A stretch of 64,000 bases of DNA from Limnoperna fortunei (lineage: Eukaryota > Mollusca > Bivalvia > Mytilida > Modiolidae), in assembly GCA_944474755.1 (NCBI GenBank), contig OX104115.1:66322605-66386604 (forward strand). The letters run 5' to 3'. This document shows, piece by piece, positions 11,900 through 25,364 of this stretch (its first letter is position 1; every line of letters begins with the position of its first letter). Position numbers and translations under genes: made by a program. Under the pieces are notes generated by a model. The model was not told where the DNA came from, ran no database searches, and was given only the letters and a program-made list of their open reading frames with translations.

Positions 11900-14800
11900 T
11901 CAGAAAGGACAGGCTGTAACATCAGAAATATTTTCACAGTTGATGCATTTACAACCTGGGCAACAAAAGCCGTAATTTAATTTAGATTTTCTACATTTTC
12001 ATCGATTAGAAATACGGCCAGTTTTGCACGAACAACCTTTAGTATACAAGTTGACTGTCTGTTCAACATTTTGCTCATTCCAAGCCTCCTGAAGAAATTT
12101 TCCAAACAAAATCAGTAAGTGAAGAAAGAATCATAAAATTTGATGAAGCCTGTGAGCAGAATTTTAAAACCCAGCACGATCGGAGCCAATGAAATTTTAG
12201 GGCATCTGCATAATTTCAACTTTAGATTGAACTCTTTCCCACATCTTCTCTCGGATATTTGTTATGAGAAGCTGGTGTTTTTCCTCTGAACTACTTGTTT
12301 CTAAAGAATCAAAATAAGTTTTCGGAGTTGTAAATAGAAGAAATGCAGAGCGGTTTTTCGAAAAGTAAACCGAAAAACCCATCGTGTAAAATGAAAATAA
12401 GCCTGCTTGCAATTCAGTATCTGATACAAGTCCGAATTCCCTGAAGTAAAAGCAGTGTCAGCGGCTGATAAGAAACTGTGGAGCCATACTCTAGTGTCTG
12501 CTTTTTCGTGGTCACTGTTCATTATAGCATGAGCTGAAATGGAACCATTTTTAGATACAAACGCTTTATCCCGAGATTCGCTTTTAAGTCCCCCAGCTGA
12601 AATTAAAGTGCATGCTGACAATTTGGTACAAGAAATGGTTAAAAACTGCTGCGAGAGGTAATTGACTAGTCAACGCTTTTGACTCATGACAGAAGTGAAA
12701 AATCGACAATTTGCAGGTAGTGTAGTACAGGAATCAATTTGATGGTATTCTAATGATTGGTCTTTTAACTCCCTTCTTAGTCTCTCAATATCTTTGGGGC
12801 TAGTTCCGTGCCTATTCGGGTGGTCAAATACATTGTGGACCTCAGTAGCATTCAAAAAGAAAATCTGCATAATCTGGAGGGGTTTTGTGAACTGAAAGAG
12901 AACTTGTATTTAATATAAACATACCATCAACAATAATAGCCAAAGAAGTGTAATCTGAAATAGACTTGAAATATTAGTAAGAAATGAGTCTGGATACAGT
13001 TTTTTTTTTAAAACGGAGGTGGCCCGTGATTTTTGCTGTTTTTCTGGAATTCCATCAGCATCACAGAAAGCACGTGGAAGCTGCAAAAACTGTTCTGAAG
13101 CAGAAACGGGTTTTTTGGTAAATTTTGAATAGGCTTTTTTCTTTCTTAAGCATGTAATCCCTGTTTTGTTGTACCTAATTTTTTTTACTTTTGTTTATGT
13201 ACTGTAATTTTTGGCGAAGTAAAGGTTTTCAAGTTTCTTCTTTTTCTAGGAGGAGGTTTGTTTTTCCAGTTGTTGTTTCCAAAAGGTAACATACCAAATA
13301 ATTGTTATCCTGTCCATATTTTCTGTAAGTCAGTAAGCTATCTCTTTTTTCCAAGGTGGCCTCTGTATTTGTAAAAATGTGATGCAAAGTTTTTTTACCC
13401 TTCGGAGAAAAAAACTGTCGACTTTAAAAACTGTTCCAAGTTTTCTTTTATGTTTTTCTCTTCTAGTTTTACTTAAGGTGCTGTACTTCCCGTGTAATGA
13501 GGTGTGTTGCTCTGCAGAGATAATTTTGTTTTGTTTGATGTGTAGTGTTTTGACTCGATATTGTAATTAATGTGTCAAAGTTGCCAAAGATGACTGACTT
13601 AAAGAATTTAAAGCATTTTTTGTTTTAAAATTAATCTCCATTTCACGTGCAACATAGTAACCATACTGGCCTGAAATTGAAACTGAAAAATTCTCATACT
13701 TCTGTTGGATGCGGTTTAAGATCTGCAATGTAATATGGCAACATTCTTAAGTAGTTATGTTTGTCAAATGCATGGAACAAACCAAATTCTTCAGACAAGA
13801 ACTTTGCAAGCCCCAATTTCTTGTTCTAATTGAAATCAAAAACCCCAAAATAGTACATGAAGTCGGTCTGAATAAAAGAATCCCAAAATGAAAATGTGTT
13901 GCGGTCGCTCTGTATGTTGGATTGTTCCCTCTATCCATTAAAGCGTGACAACATAGTTTGATCACAAATGGACAAGATTTCCATTTTCTTTCCACATATC
14001 TCATTCCAGAGTTGGTCAGTGCATACTGGGTGGTCATCATCTGAGATAATATTAAAATATAAGGAAGATATGATATCAGAAATTACAGTGTTAAAATTTT
14101 CCTGATATACCTGAAAATTGTCATGATCACTAGAAATGAATTGCTTTACCAGATATCGTAATAGAGCCTCCATACTTGGGTGAAAAATCTGTGCATAACT
14201 GCAAATTTAGAACAGTTTGATTAAATACGTAAGGTAGAACCATGGTGGAATTTTGAAGCAAGTTCATTCAGCCCAGCATGAAAATATATTTTGATAACCC
14301 AGTCCAAAGATTCATCATACTCAGGTTTTAAGTAAATTACAAGATCATAACTTTTACCATCACCTACTACAACCACATAATCACACACCACTCAAACTTA
14401 AAATTTTTCATACAAAATGTTAAGAACATGACGAACAGTGTCTTTTTGTCAGCAGTTTTGTCAAGTACTGCAATAGATGAAAATACTGATTTTTCTTTTT
14501 TTCACCTGGAAGAGATAAACATGTTTCTAAGCTTGGAACAGATATGTTTTTGCTGTAATAGCAATTTTGAAAAATCGCACTGATGAACAGTGTTCTGAAA
14601 CGAAATCAATTCCTGGTTCTCCGCAGCTGTGCACTGAAAATCTTAAATGGACAAGTTTAAAAATCGATCAAAATGTTAATTAGGTGGTGGTTGTCCTACA
14701 TCTGCTGAAAGAGTTATTTGCCTACAATCTGTCAAAAAAAAGAAATATCAACATGATCAGTTTGATCTAAAGCAGAATTAACAGTGTTAGTGACAAGACT

Positions 14801-16249
14801 TGGACGTGGTGTTTCAGTTTGAATTGTAGTGCTTTGAAAACCACTTTTATCTTATCCAGAACCTACAACAGAGTAACTCTGGTTTTTATCAAGATTGTCA
14901 AAGCTAGCCACCATAAATTTGTTGGGAGTTATGAACCGATTATATTTCTCCAATTCATTACAACGATTGGTTATAAATCTTTGCAAAGAATCCTTAGAAA
15001 TTCCTGCCCCAATTCTACCATTAATTGAAAGTAAAACTGATGAATAATTTAAAAATTTATCTGCATTTCATTTAAAGGCAAATGCAACGGTTCAACACAT
15101 TAAGAATTGTGGGTATTAAACAAATGCAACTAGAAATAAACAGTCGTGGTAATGATCTGTATATGTTGCACGGCTGTTCTCCATAATGACTATCCCATGT
15201 ACCTGCAAATGTTAATTTCTTTTTCCTCCTTCTCTGTAGAGGAAATCCTAAAAATAAAATTCCATAACACTGGGGGTATTTGATTTATTTCTGAAATTGG
15301 ATCAAATTTATGAATATTTGGTATTTCTGCTGATGAGCACTTTTGGGTGCAATATGATTTAACATATTTTCTAAGTATACATACTGCCTGCTCAGTAAGG
15401 ATCTCGTGATTAGACATTGTATTTTTCTGTATAATTTGTTCAAGGAGAGTGGCAATTTCATCATTTTTTTAATCAGAGTATTTTCTGTTTGCTGATGTTC
15501 AAATGTTAATCCGTGTAAACTGTCGATCAAGTCCATTCCATTTCTGTATACTAAACCACCGTTTTGTTTGCTTGTTGAGCCATGTAGTAAAATTCCTTTG
15601 CCTAATTTCATTTTTATCATTCTCATCAGGCCTCTTTTATCATGGGGAAGGTTTGTCTTGTTGTCATTAGACTGAAAATTTATGTTCAATAAAGTTGAAT
15701 ATTTTTCAAAAATAACCTGCACTAAAAGAGGTCTATATAATAAAAGAGATTCAAACACGAATTCTGTAACCTGCTGTAATAAAGAGTATTTCTTTCTAAA
15801 CATTCTTTTAATAACTGAGGAGTCTGATACTTAGCTTCCTCTGCTGATGTAGATCTACAAAAGGAATTGAAACCTTTGTAGCAGCTTAAACAAAATATCT
15901 TTTCAGCTGAATCAATATTGACTTCAAAATCTAGGCCAAGTTCCGAAAATTTTGCAAATATATTTTTTTTTCACTTTTAATATGTGTAAAGCGTTGTTGT
16001 CTGGATGATTTTTCACATATTACACATGTACAATGATTTTTTTTACTGTTGCTTAAAGTGAACATGACAAAAAGATGATGTAAAAGAGTTGCAATTATCT
16101 ACATCAATGTCAAAGGTTCCCTGAAACAGAAAGAGGTCAATTGTTGTATTTTGGTTAGCTTCAGCATTACACAACTCATATTTGTTTAAATACGAATACT
16201 CTGGTTCAACAGATGTACAGTGTTTTTTTGGATTATGTGTTGTTCTCAT
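11900..16249 (-). pseudogene. decayed transposon-related gene with CXC-type cysteine tail
   Basis: Reading 16249 to 11900 on the minus strand, fragments of one protein appear in the right order but in shifting frames with many stops. An N-terminal open piece (MRTTHNPKKH...) comes first. Next is a CVICEKSS cysteine pair near 16030. Then come FDNLDKNQSYS near 14905-14880, DHEKADTRVWLHS near 12515-12485, and a C-terminal cysteine motif at 12082-11900 (GCSCKTG, then KCRK, CCPGCKCINCEN) ending at a TGA. From memory, the D-N-x-D-x-N, E-A-D-T-R and CXC-tail order belongs to a large family of transposon-derived proteins seen in cnidarians and molluscs. The cysteine tail resembles tesmin-type CXC domains. 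At least one stop interrupts the tail itself. I regard it as dead. The exact family name is uncertain. Confidence 0.65.
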
Positions 16250-16847
16250 TTTCTTGGAATATTGAGTGTGATCGTTTAAATTTTAGCTTACACTTTCTAC
16301 ATATATTGATCTATATTATATTTACTTGAAATAAAATTTTATAAATCTAGATATTCAATCTTTATATACACAGATGGACCTATAGCGTCCTTACACGTCA
16401 TTCTTGCCACAATGAGAACATGGTCCAGGGTCTCTGTTAGGGTGGACCTTGTAACAACTTGATTTGTGACATAGCTGAACTTAATAAGTCTACCTCAGGC
16501 AGGAAATAAATACATGTATGCAAATTGATGTCACATTTTTGATTGTTTATTTAAATAATAATAGTGACATTGCACAATTGAATGTAATATGCACACATAC
16601 CAGCACAAGAGCAAAATAAAGTAATCTGAAAAAACACATTAAATTTATTCAATAGAAAGTTGGGAAGAAATTTGGTTGATCTGCTGCTTAGCTAGAATAT
16701 CAATATATCTCGTGCTGTTATGCTACATGGCTAGAATCTGATGGTTGCAATTAAAAATGCAAGGAATGTATGATATTTAACACAATTCAACAACTTAGCT
16801 GGTCTGCTACATTTCTATGAATAAACAGAAAAAAAGTATATATATAT
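16250..16847. other. no feature recognised
   Basis: This is AT-rich sequence upstream of the decayed gene. No open frames resemble known proteins and no clear repeat is present. Confidence 0.3.
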
Positions 16848-16937
16848 AATCCCGCTGAGGGAAAGCAAAAATTTGACAGTGTTAAAAATCTAATTCAAAC
16901 AGTGTTGGGCTTAATTTGTAGACGTATATATAAATAT
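16848..16937 (+). repeat. second SINE-like family, 5'-truncated copy
   Basis: From aatcccgctgagggaaagc to gacgtatatata it matches the body of the copy at 17214-17396 almost base for base, but lacks the tRNA-like head. A TA microsatellite directly precedes the truncation point. Confidence 0.75.
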
Positions 16938-17213
16938 TTGATATTAACCCTGTATTTCTGATGTCTCAGAAATCCGCTGGATAGATATATTATATGGTTG
17001 TCACAATACTTAGACGTTTGTATATAATTTACTTACTGTGACTGCATGACAAGTAACTTTGTCATCCTATATAATATATACAAAAATGCTGAATTAGATT
17101 ACTGTCAGATTAATACGTATTGGTTACGAAAATTCCATCGTCACACGCTAGTACACATGTACTATGTCTATGTCTAAGATTCACCCCGGTTAATGAAGCT
17201 ATATTTTTATATA

Positions 17214-17396
17214 GCGGATTTGGCCGAGGGGTCTAGACCGCTGGACATAGTGCAGGCGAATTGGTGCCACAGTGTCATAACGGTGTGAGTTCGAATCCCG
17301 CTGAGGGAAAGCAAAAATTTGACAGTGTTAAAAATCTAATTCAAACAGTGTTGGGCTTAATTTGTAGACGTATATATATATATATATATATATATT
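17214..17396 (+). repeat. second SINE-like family, tRNA-headed, with TA tail
   Basis: The head reads ggatttggccgaggggtctag (A-box-like) and ggtgtgagttcgaatcccgc (B-box-like), as in a leucine or serine tRNA. An unrelated body follows (caaacagtgttgggcttaat), and the copy ends in a (TA)n run at 17371-17396. The 3' end differs from that of the main SINE family, which implies different mobilising machinery. Confidence 0.7.
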
Positions 17397-19300
17397 AAAA
17401 TACTGTGTACAGCAGCTGTGTTGATCAATTTTAAGTATTAACAATAAGAGATGATTTATCTTTCACCAAGAAGTCTATGACATTGAAAATGATCCAAAAA
17501 GAAAGGACTTCCTGTCTCGTGTCGAAAATTCCTAAAGGGAGACGGGAAAAATATGCTAATAAGGGAAAGTTTGGCCCTTTTTCTTGCTATTTTAGTCACT
17601 TTGATTAATAGTTAGCCAGTAGGATGCATTTGTGTCAGAAATAAATAGGCTCTAGTTTTACCGCCATATTTATTACGTCATGAACAAAATCACAACTCGC
17701 ATAGATACCGGCTTTGTAGAAAAGAACAACCATCATCGAGAGATGAGAACTATTTTGTTCAGTTGAAAAATATTTGTTTCAACACAAATCCATAAAATTA
17801 ATAGCACTTTTATTTATTTTTCATGTAATATTCAACGCCAACTTGTACTCGGTGTCCGTAAACAAACTAATGACTAGTGTATCTATATTTATTTTGGGTT
17901 GTCGACCTTGCTTGCTTGGTTTTTAAATCAAATGGAAGGAGGTAGAACACTAGGTCGCGGCACCATCACTGCATAAGCTGAACCATACGTGGTAAGCAGT
18001 TTTATTCTTTACACAAAAAATCCTTTCCAAAATACGTCAACACTTATTATAGACGTGAAACGTCGAAATTTCCAGAACCCAAATTTTCTGTTATTTCTTC
18101 ATGTCTATTAATATAAATAAAAAGAACGTAATAAGAATTTTTTAACCTACTCTGTAATTTATATATTCCATGTTTCTTTTCACCTGGTTTAATTAAAGCT
18201 TTACATTACATAAATTATTAATTTTTTCTATAAACAGTATGTGTCAGTTAGTTGATAAAAACGTCAGGACGCTACTTTATTTATAAACATTAGCTTTAAT
18301 ATACTGCTAAAATTTTACCGTTTGAAATACAAATTCACTCACTTCCGTTTATTCCATTGATGAAAATATGGAGTGAACGTGAGTTAAGGATGTACTCTGG
18401 TCAGAGCTCAAAATTTAAAAGTATTAAACTTTTTTCTAACCACGATTTTCTGATTGTAATGACACTAAAGAAACAATAAATGAAGAAAAAACTATATGGT
18501 GTTGTGCATATAAAAAAGATATGGCAGTTTGAAGATAGTAGTTTTACTGACATGGATGAAAAGCCAAAATTTCTTAAAAAGTCAATAAAAATGCAGTTAT
18601 TTTTTATATTTATGAACATAAATCCGCCTAGAATGTATTTTTCTATTGATTGCATTGATCTCTTGAATATCTTGGTGAAAAAAGTCATTACTAGAGTAAA
18701 TATATTTATTTTAGGACCATTTTTCGGTCAAAAATGACCTTTAATTTATCACAAGATAGGGCTAACATATCGGGTTCTACCCCACAAAATGCATACTTAG
18801 AGTATTAAACTTTTTTCGTTTTTGGTATACAAATAAAGTATTATACGAATGTTTTTAACCAAAATAATTGGGGTTACGTGTGCATATAAGAAAGTTTTAA
18901 ACCAATAACCTTCCCCTACCCCTTGTCCAATTTTTTACAATACGAAAACTGTTGATATTCACTAAATGTCTCTTTTCTCAGAAACGGACCTCAACATTCT
19001 GATTTAATGATCACAAATTAGTCTGAATTTTGAGTTTCAATACACTATACTTTAAATTATTTTACATAGCAACAGTCTTGCATACATTTGGAATTAATTT
19101 ATTTCACAGAAACTTTCCAAATGAAATTACCCTTGCATTTGTATTTTGATATTTAGGGATATTTTTACATGGTTTCTTTTCAGGTGTAGCTTTGAAGCAA
19201 AAACTAACCTGTTGACCAAAATGTTTGTGTATGCAATTATAATTTCTTATTGCAGTTATTTACAGCAAGCACGGCTCAAATATCTAGATGAATTTCTATA
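17397..19300. other. no gene recognised; diverged dispersed-repeat segment
   Basis: The part 18050-18290 resembles 48140-48350 (tttcacctggttta, then agtatgtgtcagttagttgat) and 28690-28760. It therefore belongs to a dispersed repeat. Overlapping small open frames on both strands at 18400-18740 look like chance, because the sequence is AT-rich and the frames have no recognisable protein features. Confidence 0.4.
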
Positions 19301-19310
19301 TACAAACAGC

Positions 19311-19828
19311 AACTCCGTGCGGGATCCGGGTGGCTAAAAGAATAGACCGCAGTCGCCCTAGCTTGTCGTAAAAGGCGACTAAATAGCGCCCAGTACCCTG
19401 ACCGGCGTGTCAGGTCGGTTTGCCTAAAGACCGACTGGGATGTTTGCCCCAGGTGGTTGAATGGGGTACCCCTGGCAAGCTGGGGTTGTCTGGCCATAAT
19501 ACGGAAAACCTGACCGCAAACCATATTAGTGCACCGTGTTGGGAAAAATGTCACGTTCCTTGACGTTAAAGAACGCTGCTGAAGTATTCGCTATGAGTAG
19601 GGATTTCGATCCCGCTACAGGAGGCTAAATTGCCCGACCCTATCCATCCTCCAATTTGCCAGTGGCAATCTAAAATCCGTTACCCCTATTTTTCCTTGTG
19701 TCCCATCCCATTTTCATTCATCATCATTTCATGTTCATTTTATCATCCATTTCATGTTCATCGCCTGAATATAGCTGAAATATTGCTGCTCGGGCGTTAA
19801 ACACCATTAACCAATCAATCAATCAATC
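19311..19828 (+). mobile_element. 518-bp SINE-like retroelement, copy A
   Basis: It is flanked by the 10-base target-site duplication tacaaacagc (19301-19310 and 19829-19838). It begins near the ggatccgggtggc motif. It carries a self-complementary agtcgcc-ctagcttgtcg-aaaaggcgact segment. It ends with aatatagctgaaatattgct, then gggcgttaaacacc and a (CAAT)n tail. There is no coding capacity. Copy B at 26688-27204 has the opposite orientation and is nearly identical. Its 3' end matches those of the main SINE family and of the LINE remnant at 48420-49130. Confidence 0.85.
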
Positions 19829-19838
19829 TACAAACAGC

Positions 19839-21808
19839 CAATTAAAAGAACAGAAACTCTTCACTATAATTGAAGCATTTCCACATTGTATTTGACTGTA
19901 TTTTGTCACACTCAGATCCAATTATCGTCCTGTGAAAAGATATTAAAAGCAATGGAATTTATATTTCATGCACGCATATCCATGATACATGTATCTCCAC
20001 ATGATGTTTTCTTTTATGAATAATTTCATCAAAATAATAAAGTGGTTCGTTTAGAATGCTTACAAGACACGAGTACAGACAGTCATACCAAGAAACTCTC
20101 ATGACATTTGAACAATGTCCGAGAGCCATTAAATTATTTCATGCACATGTTATGTACTTCCTTCATGTAAAATTTCATCAAATCATTAAGCAGTTAAAGA
20201 GTTATGGTTACAAGGCATGTGGACTGGCAGACAAAATAGGCACGTCATTTGAGAGTACATGTGAATAACAATATTTACATGGTCATATATTGGTGGTATT
20301 AAATTGTATGAAGTTTCATAAAAAAATCAATCAAACATTTAAGTTATGGAAAACAATCATCTTCTCTATATAATATTGTGATGCAAAAGGCGGAAAAAGA
20401 AATTTATGACAGACCCAAAACCTCAGCAAATATTTCTTGAAATAAGTTGATAAATAAAGAAACACAACTTTTACTGAAAGTAATAAATTTTTAAATTATA
20501 TTATCAATTATAGTGTGATTATGTAGTAAAAAATACAAAAATTATGCTCTTATACTTTGAAAAAAAAATAATTTGAAGTAGAAAAAATGTGATGGCAGCC
20601 ACTGCAGAGAGCCCAGCTAGCCTGTGTGTTGAAAAGTTGAGAAAATGGCCATATGGTATGTTACAATAATACACAAGTTGGAAAACAGAACAGACCTAAT
20701 TTTTGTAAGGAAATATTATAATGGGCTCCCTAACTGTTTCCTATCAAAAGCCTATGAATGACAGACTAAAGAAGACAAATCTAATAACTTGTTATGCCCT
20801 GCAAACTGTCGATGGAATAACATTATATAATAACAGGACCCTTCATATACAGCAATACACAAGTACGACAATAATTATGCACAAAAATACAATGCAAAAC
20901 CAAGTAGGGTCTAAACAAACAAGATTAGTGTTTAATTACTAATTAAACTGAATTATAGTAAAAAGTTAAAGTAAATTTGTCCAATATAAATACTATGTAC
21001 ATGTGTGTTGAAAAGGCGTAAGACCCTAACACACAACTCCTCAATTCATTCATTATACTGCAATCTCTCAATGACATCTGGGTTGTTAGTGTTTCGACAC
21101 AGCATATAATTTATGCACTTTAATATGTATTAAATTACTTTTGGTGTTAATGTCTTGTGTTTGACTTCAATGAGTATAAATTGTTTGATATATTTTTCTT
21201 GTCTTTCATGGTTTCTGTCTGACATTTTCTTGATACTTGGGTCTATATTTTTGTGAAGTCTGGCAATAGCAGTAGTGTTACGTAAGTTATGATTGTTCAA
21301 CTTTTACACCTTTTTGAACATTCCCTCCACCATTTCCACCACCATATCATGTCCCGTGGCCTTTGAACTGCCATCCCAGTTAATATTGCAATCGTGCGGT
21401 TTTGTTTCGACACCTTTTCTATCAGTTTCACCACAAGTCTTTCAGAATTTGCTTCTTACTTTACAATCAATTATCTTTAATGTTTATGTTCCAATAATGG
21501 AACAATGACCTGAAAAGATGAGATAATAATGTCCAATCAAACATTCTTATTACATCTTGCCATCAGAGGTTAATAAAAGTCAAGGTCATGTGGCAGCTGA
21601 CTGAATGACATCAAAAAGATCTGTGGACCAACTAAAGCAATTCTAGATATCATAGTTATTGAGAAACAAACTTGACATAAAAGACTGAACACAAAAAGCC
21701 ACCGAGTCACTAAAGCAAGCAAATGGGGTCTAGGTCACACGGCAAGGTGACATTTGCGTAGACCATAACCCCAATAGTCTGTATACCAAATATCAGATGT
21801 CTAGCTAT
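19839..21808. other. no gene recognised; degenerate repeats
   Basis: Variants of 'aatttcatcaaa...agttaaagagttatgg' recur at about 20025, 20167 and 20313. This suggests an old repeat. Small open frames at 20056-20268, 20721-20942 and 21293-21508 have no recognisable motif, no splice support and no neighbours of the same kind. Confidence 0.35.
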
Positions 21809-21821
21809 TATACTTTTCAAG

Positions 21822-22096
21822 AGGCCCCGGTTGCAGAATGGTCAAGGTAGTTCGTCTACTATTGATCACGTGGTCTGTCAACACTGAGTTTGCAGATTCG
21901 ATTCTCACTACAGGCAGGGTGTACTCGACTCCAATCTTAATTGACAAGGATTGCCAGTTTTCCTACCGCAGGTCCGAATTTTCCCCGGGTACTCCGGCTT
22001 CCCTCCCCCCAAATTAAAACTGGACGCCATGGTATAGCTGAAAAATTGCTAAAAGTCGCGTTAAACACCATCAAACAAACAATTAAACAACAAACA
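21822..22096 (+). mobile_element. tRNA-headed SINE, full length
   Basis: It is flanked by the 13-base duplication tatacttttcaag (21809-21821 and 22097-22109). The head is ccccggttgcagaatggtcaagg, the B-box-like region is cagattcgattctcac, and the linker is caaggattgccagttttcct. The 3' end is tagctgaaaaattgct with gttaaacaccatcaaacaaac. Its copy-specific mismatches are few. Confidence 0.85.
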
Positions 22097-22580
22097 TATA
22101 CTTTTCAAGCAATTCATTTTCCACAAAAGTATTACAATAAGTTTACGCTGCTGCCATCACTGCCGAATGTAAAAACACAACAGTTTAATTATTTTTCCCC
22201 AAAGGGTATCAATACTGAACTGATTTTTTGCAAGGGAGTTTACTTTGATACTGTATGTTACTAATCAACTTTACGTTTTGTTCTGCTCGTCTAATTTTTA
22301 CTGAAGTTATGACCCTTTGGACTTGGACTGAATTTTTAGTTTTTCATACTTTTTTATAAACAATTAGTCCATTACAGATATTCAACTGATTTTCAGTAGA
22401 TAACATAGTAAGTTACAGATGAATTATATATTTTTATGGCTCTGTAAAATTTAACCAAAGTTATGATCCTTAGACTTCGACTGGTAGGGGGGCTATTTAT
22501 TGTTTTGCAATCCTCTCAGAAGCCTTGTTTTTTTAATTCCTTAGTACAATGTATCATGTACATTAAATTTGCTATTATAT

Positions 22581-24018
22581 CTGACAGACTGTCGAATGAT
22601 TTTCCACTGCCACGTTTTTGTCATGCACAATCCACACTGACTGATAACTCATTACTACTATGCATCCTGTAATATCAAGATAAAAATTCACTATGTATAA
22701 GAACAACAGATCTATCATCATGATTATTATTGAAAATAAATTTTTGAAGGCGAGCAATCTTGCATTGAATGTGACCATAGTAGAGATAAAAACTGGCTAG
22801 CACATTCTTGACATTGTCGAGGCTATTATGAACTACATGTATCTTTGTACGTTTATTTGAATCCATAAACATTTAAAAAAATTATATTTTGCAGCATTTT
22901 ACAGTAATCATAAAAAACACCAAAAAAGTATTTTGACATCCTCTTGCATCATGAAGTTTCATTTTTGGCATTATTGCTTAATGCTTTTTATAATCATATA
23001 GTGTTTGGCTTTTCAATATTTTTGGTAGAGCACCTCTGATGAAAGTTCTGTCTGGAACTTTGTTGTAATTTTGATAACATGTCGGTCAGTCTTGGAAAGA
23101 ACTGTTATTTATCTTAGAAACAAACCCTGGCAAACACAAAAAGGATATAATCACATTTAAAACAAATTCTTTGCTTCTGTTTGTGTTATATTTTTCTAGT
23201 TGAGCTTATTTAGAATGCAAACTTTGAAAATATTACAAGTATGTTATTACTCTTGTGTTTTCCTTATTTCTTCAGCAAGACTGTCTTCCACGCTCTCTTC
23301 AGCAACGTTCTCAATAGCACTTTCAGATTCCTTCTGTCGTTCTGTAAGAAGTGCATTGCTGACCTGGGTTATATAGAGTGCTGTAAGGAAGGAATTCACT
23401 TGTCTGCCACCAATGCCAGTGTGTACAATAGCTCCAACAAAACAAGAAAATATTTCTTTTAGATATTTATGGACTGCCCAAAATACATTGGACACAGAAA
23501 TTTAATAGAGACATTTGTAACTCAATGTGGAAGTCATCAGTTTAGTAAAATAGGTACATGGGCATCTTTACAGACAGTAACAAATCATGTGATATGGATA
23601 GGGATCTCACTTTCTGCTAAACTTGTGATATGTGAATATTAAAGCAAAACCAAATCAAACCAATAATGTCTAAATTATTTTATATTATTTTTGCTGCTAT
23701 TTTTCATCAATTCTACGCTCATGACACCATAATTAATGTTTTTAAAAAAAGCGATCAATTACATCATAATGTTATTAGGTCTCATCCGATTCAAAGGAAT
23801 AAACATAGACAGTGCCAATGGTACTGTATTTGATATGTAAATTTATTCTTTATCATACATGTATACATAGATCTGGATATAAATAGTCTATGATGTATAA
23901 ACGACATAAAATAATTACCTGTGGCTAGCTTACTGTTAGCGTCAAATATCCGACCATGCATGTTTTTTCCGCTTGGCACATTATTCACATGTAAACATTT
24001 AGTATTGTAACATGGAAT
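22581..24018 (-). pseudogene. Mutator-like transposase-domain gene remnant
   Basis: Three exons join in phase on the minus strand: 24018-23919 (C-x4-C cysteine pair, then RIFDANSKLAT), 23473-23251 (HTGIGGRQVNSFLTAL ... SAIENVAEESVEDSLAEE) and 22666-22581 (SVSVDCA, stop, QKRGSGKSFDSLS). All borders are GT-AG. The phases match across both junctions (1/2 and 2/1). The series is the order I know from animal proteins with the Mutator-like transposase domain, where the last motif is normally DxxWQKRG. Here the tryptophan codon is TGA, so the copy is broken unless the codon is an assembly error. The N-terminal and later catalytic parts were not found in the window. Confidence 0.7.
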
Positions 24019-24259
24019 CTGAAAATATACAATTAATATAGTATACATGTAACACAATTTTAGCAGAGAGCAGTTCTGTACTTTCTAAAAGGATACATAT
24101 ATCCCTTTATTTTGTACCAGTTCATTTATGTTATGTACATGTAAATAACAGACACCAGGACTTGAAGTTTCATGACAAAAGTTCAAAGGCCTAGAAGTTT
24201 TCATCAAGTTGTTAAAATAATTGAAATAACACTGTTTTGCAATGTCCAAGTGATTTCTG

Positions 24260-24850
24260 ATTTAAAGAAAGTAGCAAAGAAAACCGACCGAACAACAAGA
24301 GCCAAAAACCAAGGGACAGTTACAAATCCGGATATAGACAAACAAAACACAAAAATCAAAAACATAAAACACAGAAAGAGAGTAACCCGAACCCAATAAA
24401 AACCATGGGTGCACTCAGGTGCTCCGGACGAGTAAGCAGTCCCTGCCTCTAATTAGACACCCGTCGAGTTATTCATTGTCTTGTCTAGGGAAAAGTCAAA
24501 TCCAGGAATAGGAAACAATACCTATGACTCAGCGAAAATGTCAGATCGTATTTGAGACACTGATTTCCCTTAACGATCAATTAAGTCGTGGTGCCGACCA
24601 TAGAACTTCTGGAGAGATAACATCAACCTAGGTACAACAAACCCTTGTTTGAGTAGTTTAGCAGTCAACAGCAGTGATCGGTCTAGAAAATCTGAATAAC
24701 GATCGCAGGATCTAGAATAACGTATAAGTTGTGAAATGTACACACCCTACGCTGGAGCTGCTGGGATGTTGCTGTCGATGAACCTACACAAGAAGGTGGT
24801 TTTCAGCTTTATTCGTTGTTCGTTCCATTTGTTCATAGAGGGTCCCGGAA
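24260..24850 (-). repeat. dispersed mussel-type repeat, longest of four copies
   Basis: Stretches such as ccaagggacagttacaaatc, cccaataaaaaccatgggtg and gtgctccggacgagtaagc recur at 51118-51370 (reverse), 61390-61690 (same orientation) and 62555-62740 (reverse). This copy runs on through gcaggatctagaataacg and ctacgctggagctgctggga. I recognise this type of repeat from mussel genomic sequences (memory, unchecked). Short hydrophobic open frames inside it are repeat artefacts. Confidence 0.75.
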
Positions 24851-25364
24851 TAATTGAAACTTCGAAAATATCTTAAGTTTTGTGTTTGAAAGATCGTTTT
24901 ATTTGGTTTTCAATAAAATGTGTTGTTTGTATATCAAATAAAAATTCTATTTCACGTTCATCTGACGTTTCAGAAAAGTCAAGCTTACAATTTTACTGAT
25001 AAATACACTTTGGTTTTTTAATTTTAATTTAAAAGCTATTCAACTCGAAAGCACGGCTTAAACTGTAAAGGAACACATATATGACAGGGCATTGTTTAAA
25101 AATAAAAATATTTTTATCATCATTTCCCGTAAAAAATTATGTTGAAAATAACCAAAAGTGTACGACTCCATATCCTGTTCGACTCGATATACAGTTACAT
25201 TTTGTACTCTATGTGTACAAAGAAAACACCCTTAAATTTGTGTACTTAGTCTTCACAAAAATTAATGCTTTGCATACATGTAGTTGTTAAATATAGTAAA
25301 TACTTCGTAACAAATAATTATTCTTGAAAGGGAAAACTTGGATCCGAAAACTTTTACTTGTCAA

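Noticed and set aside
17214..17296. tRNA-Leu/Ser-like gene (ggccgaggggtctag ... ggttcgaatcc type)
   Set aside because: The arms do not form a full cloverleaf. The sequence continues into a repeated body shared with 16848-16937, so it is a SINE head.
18401..18737. Overlapping open frames on both strands
   Set aside because: AT-rich low-complexity translation without any family motif. No flanking exons were found.
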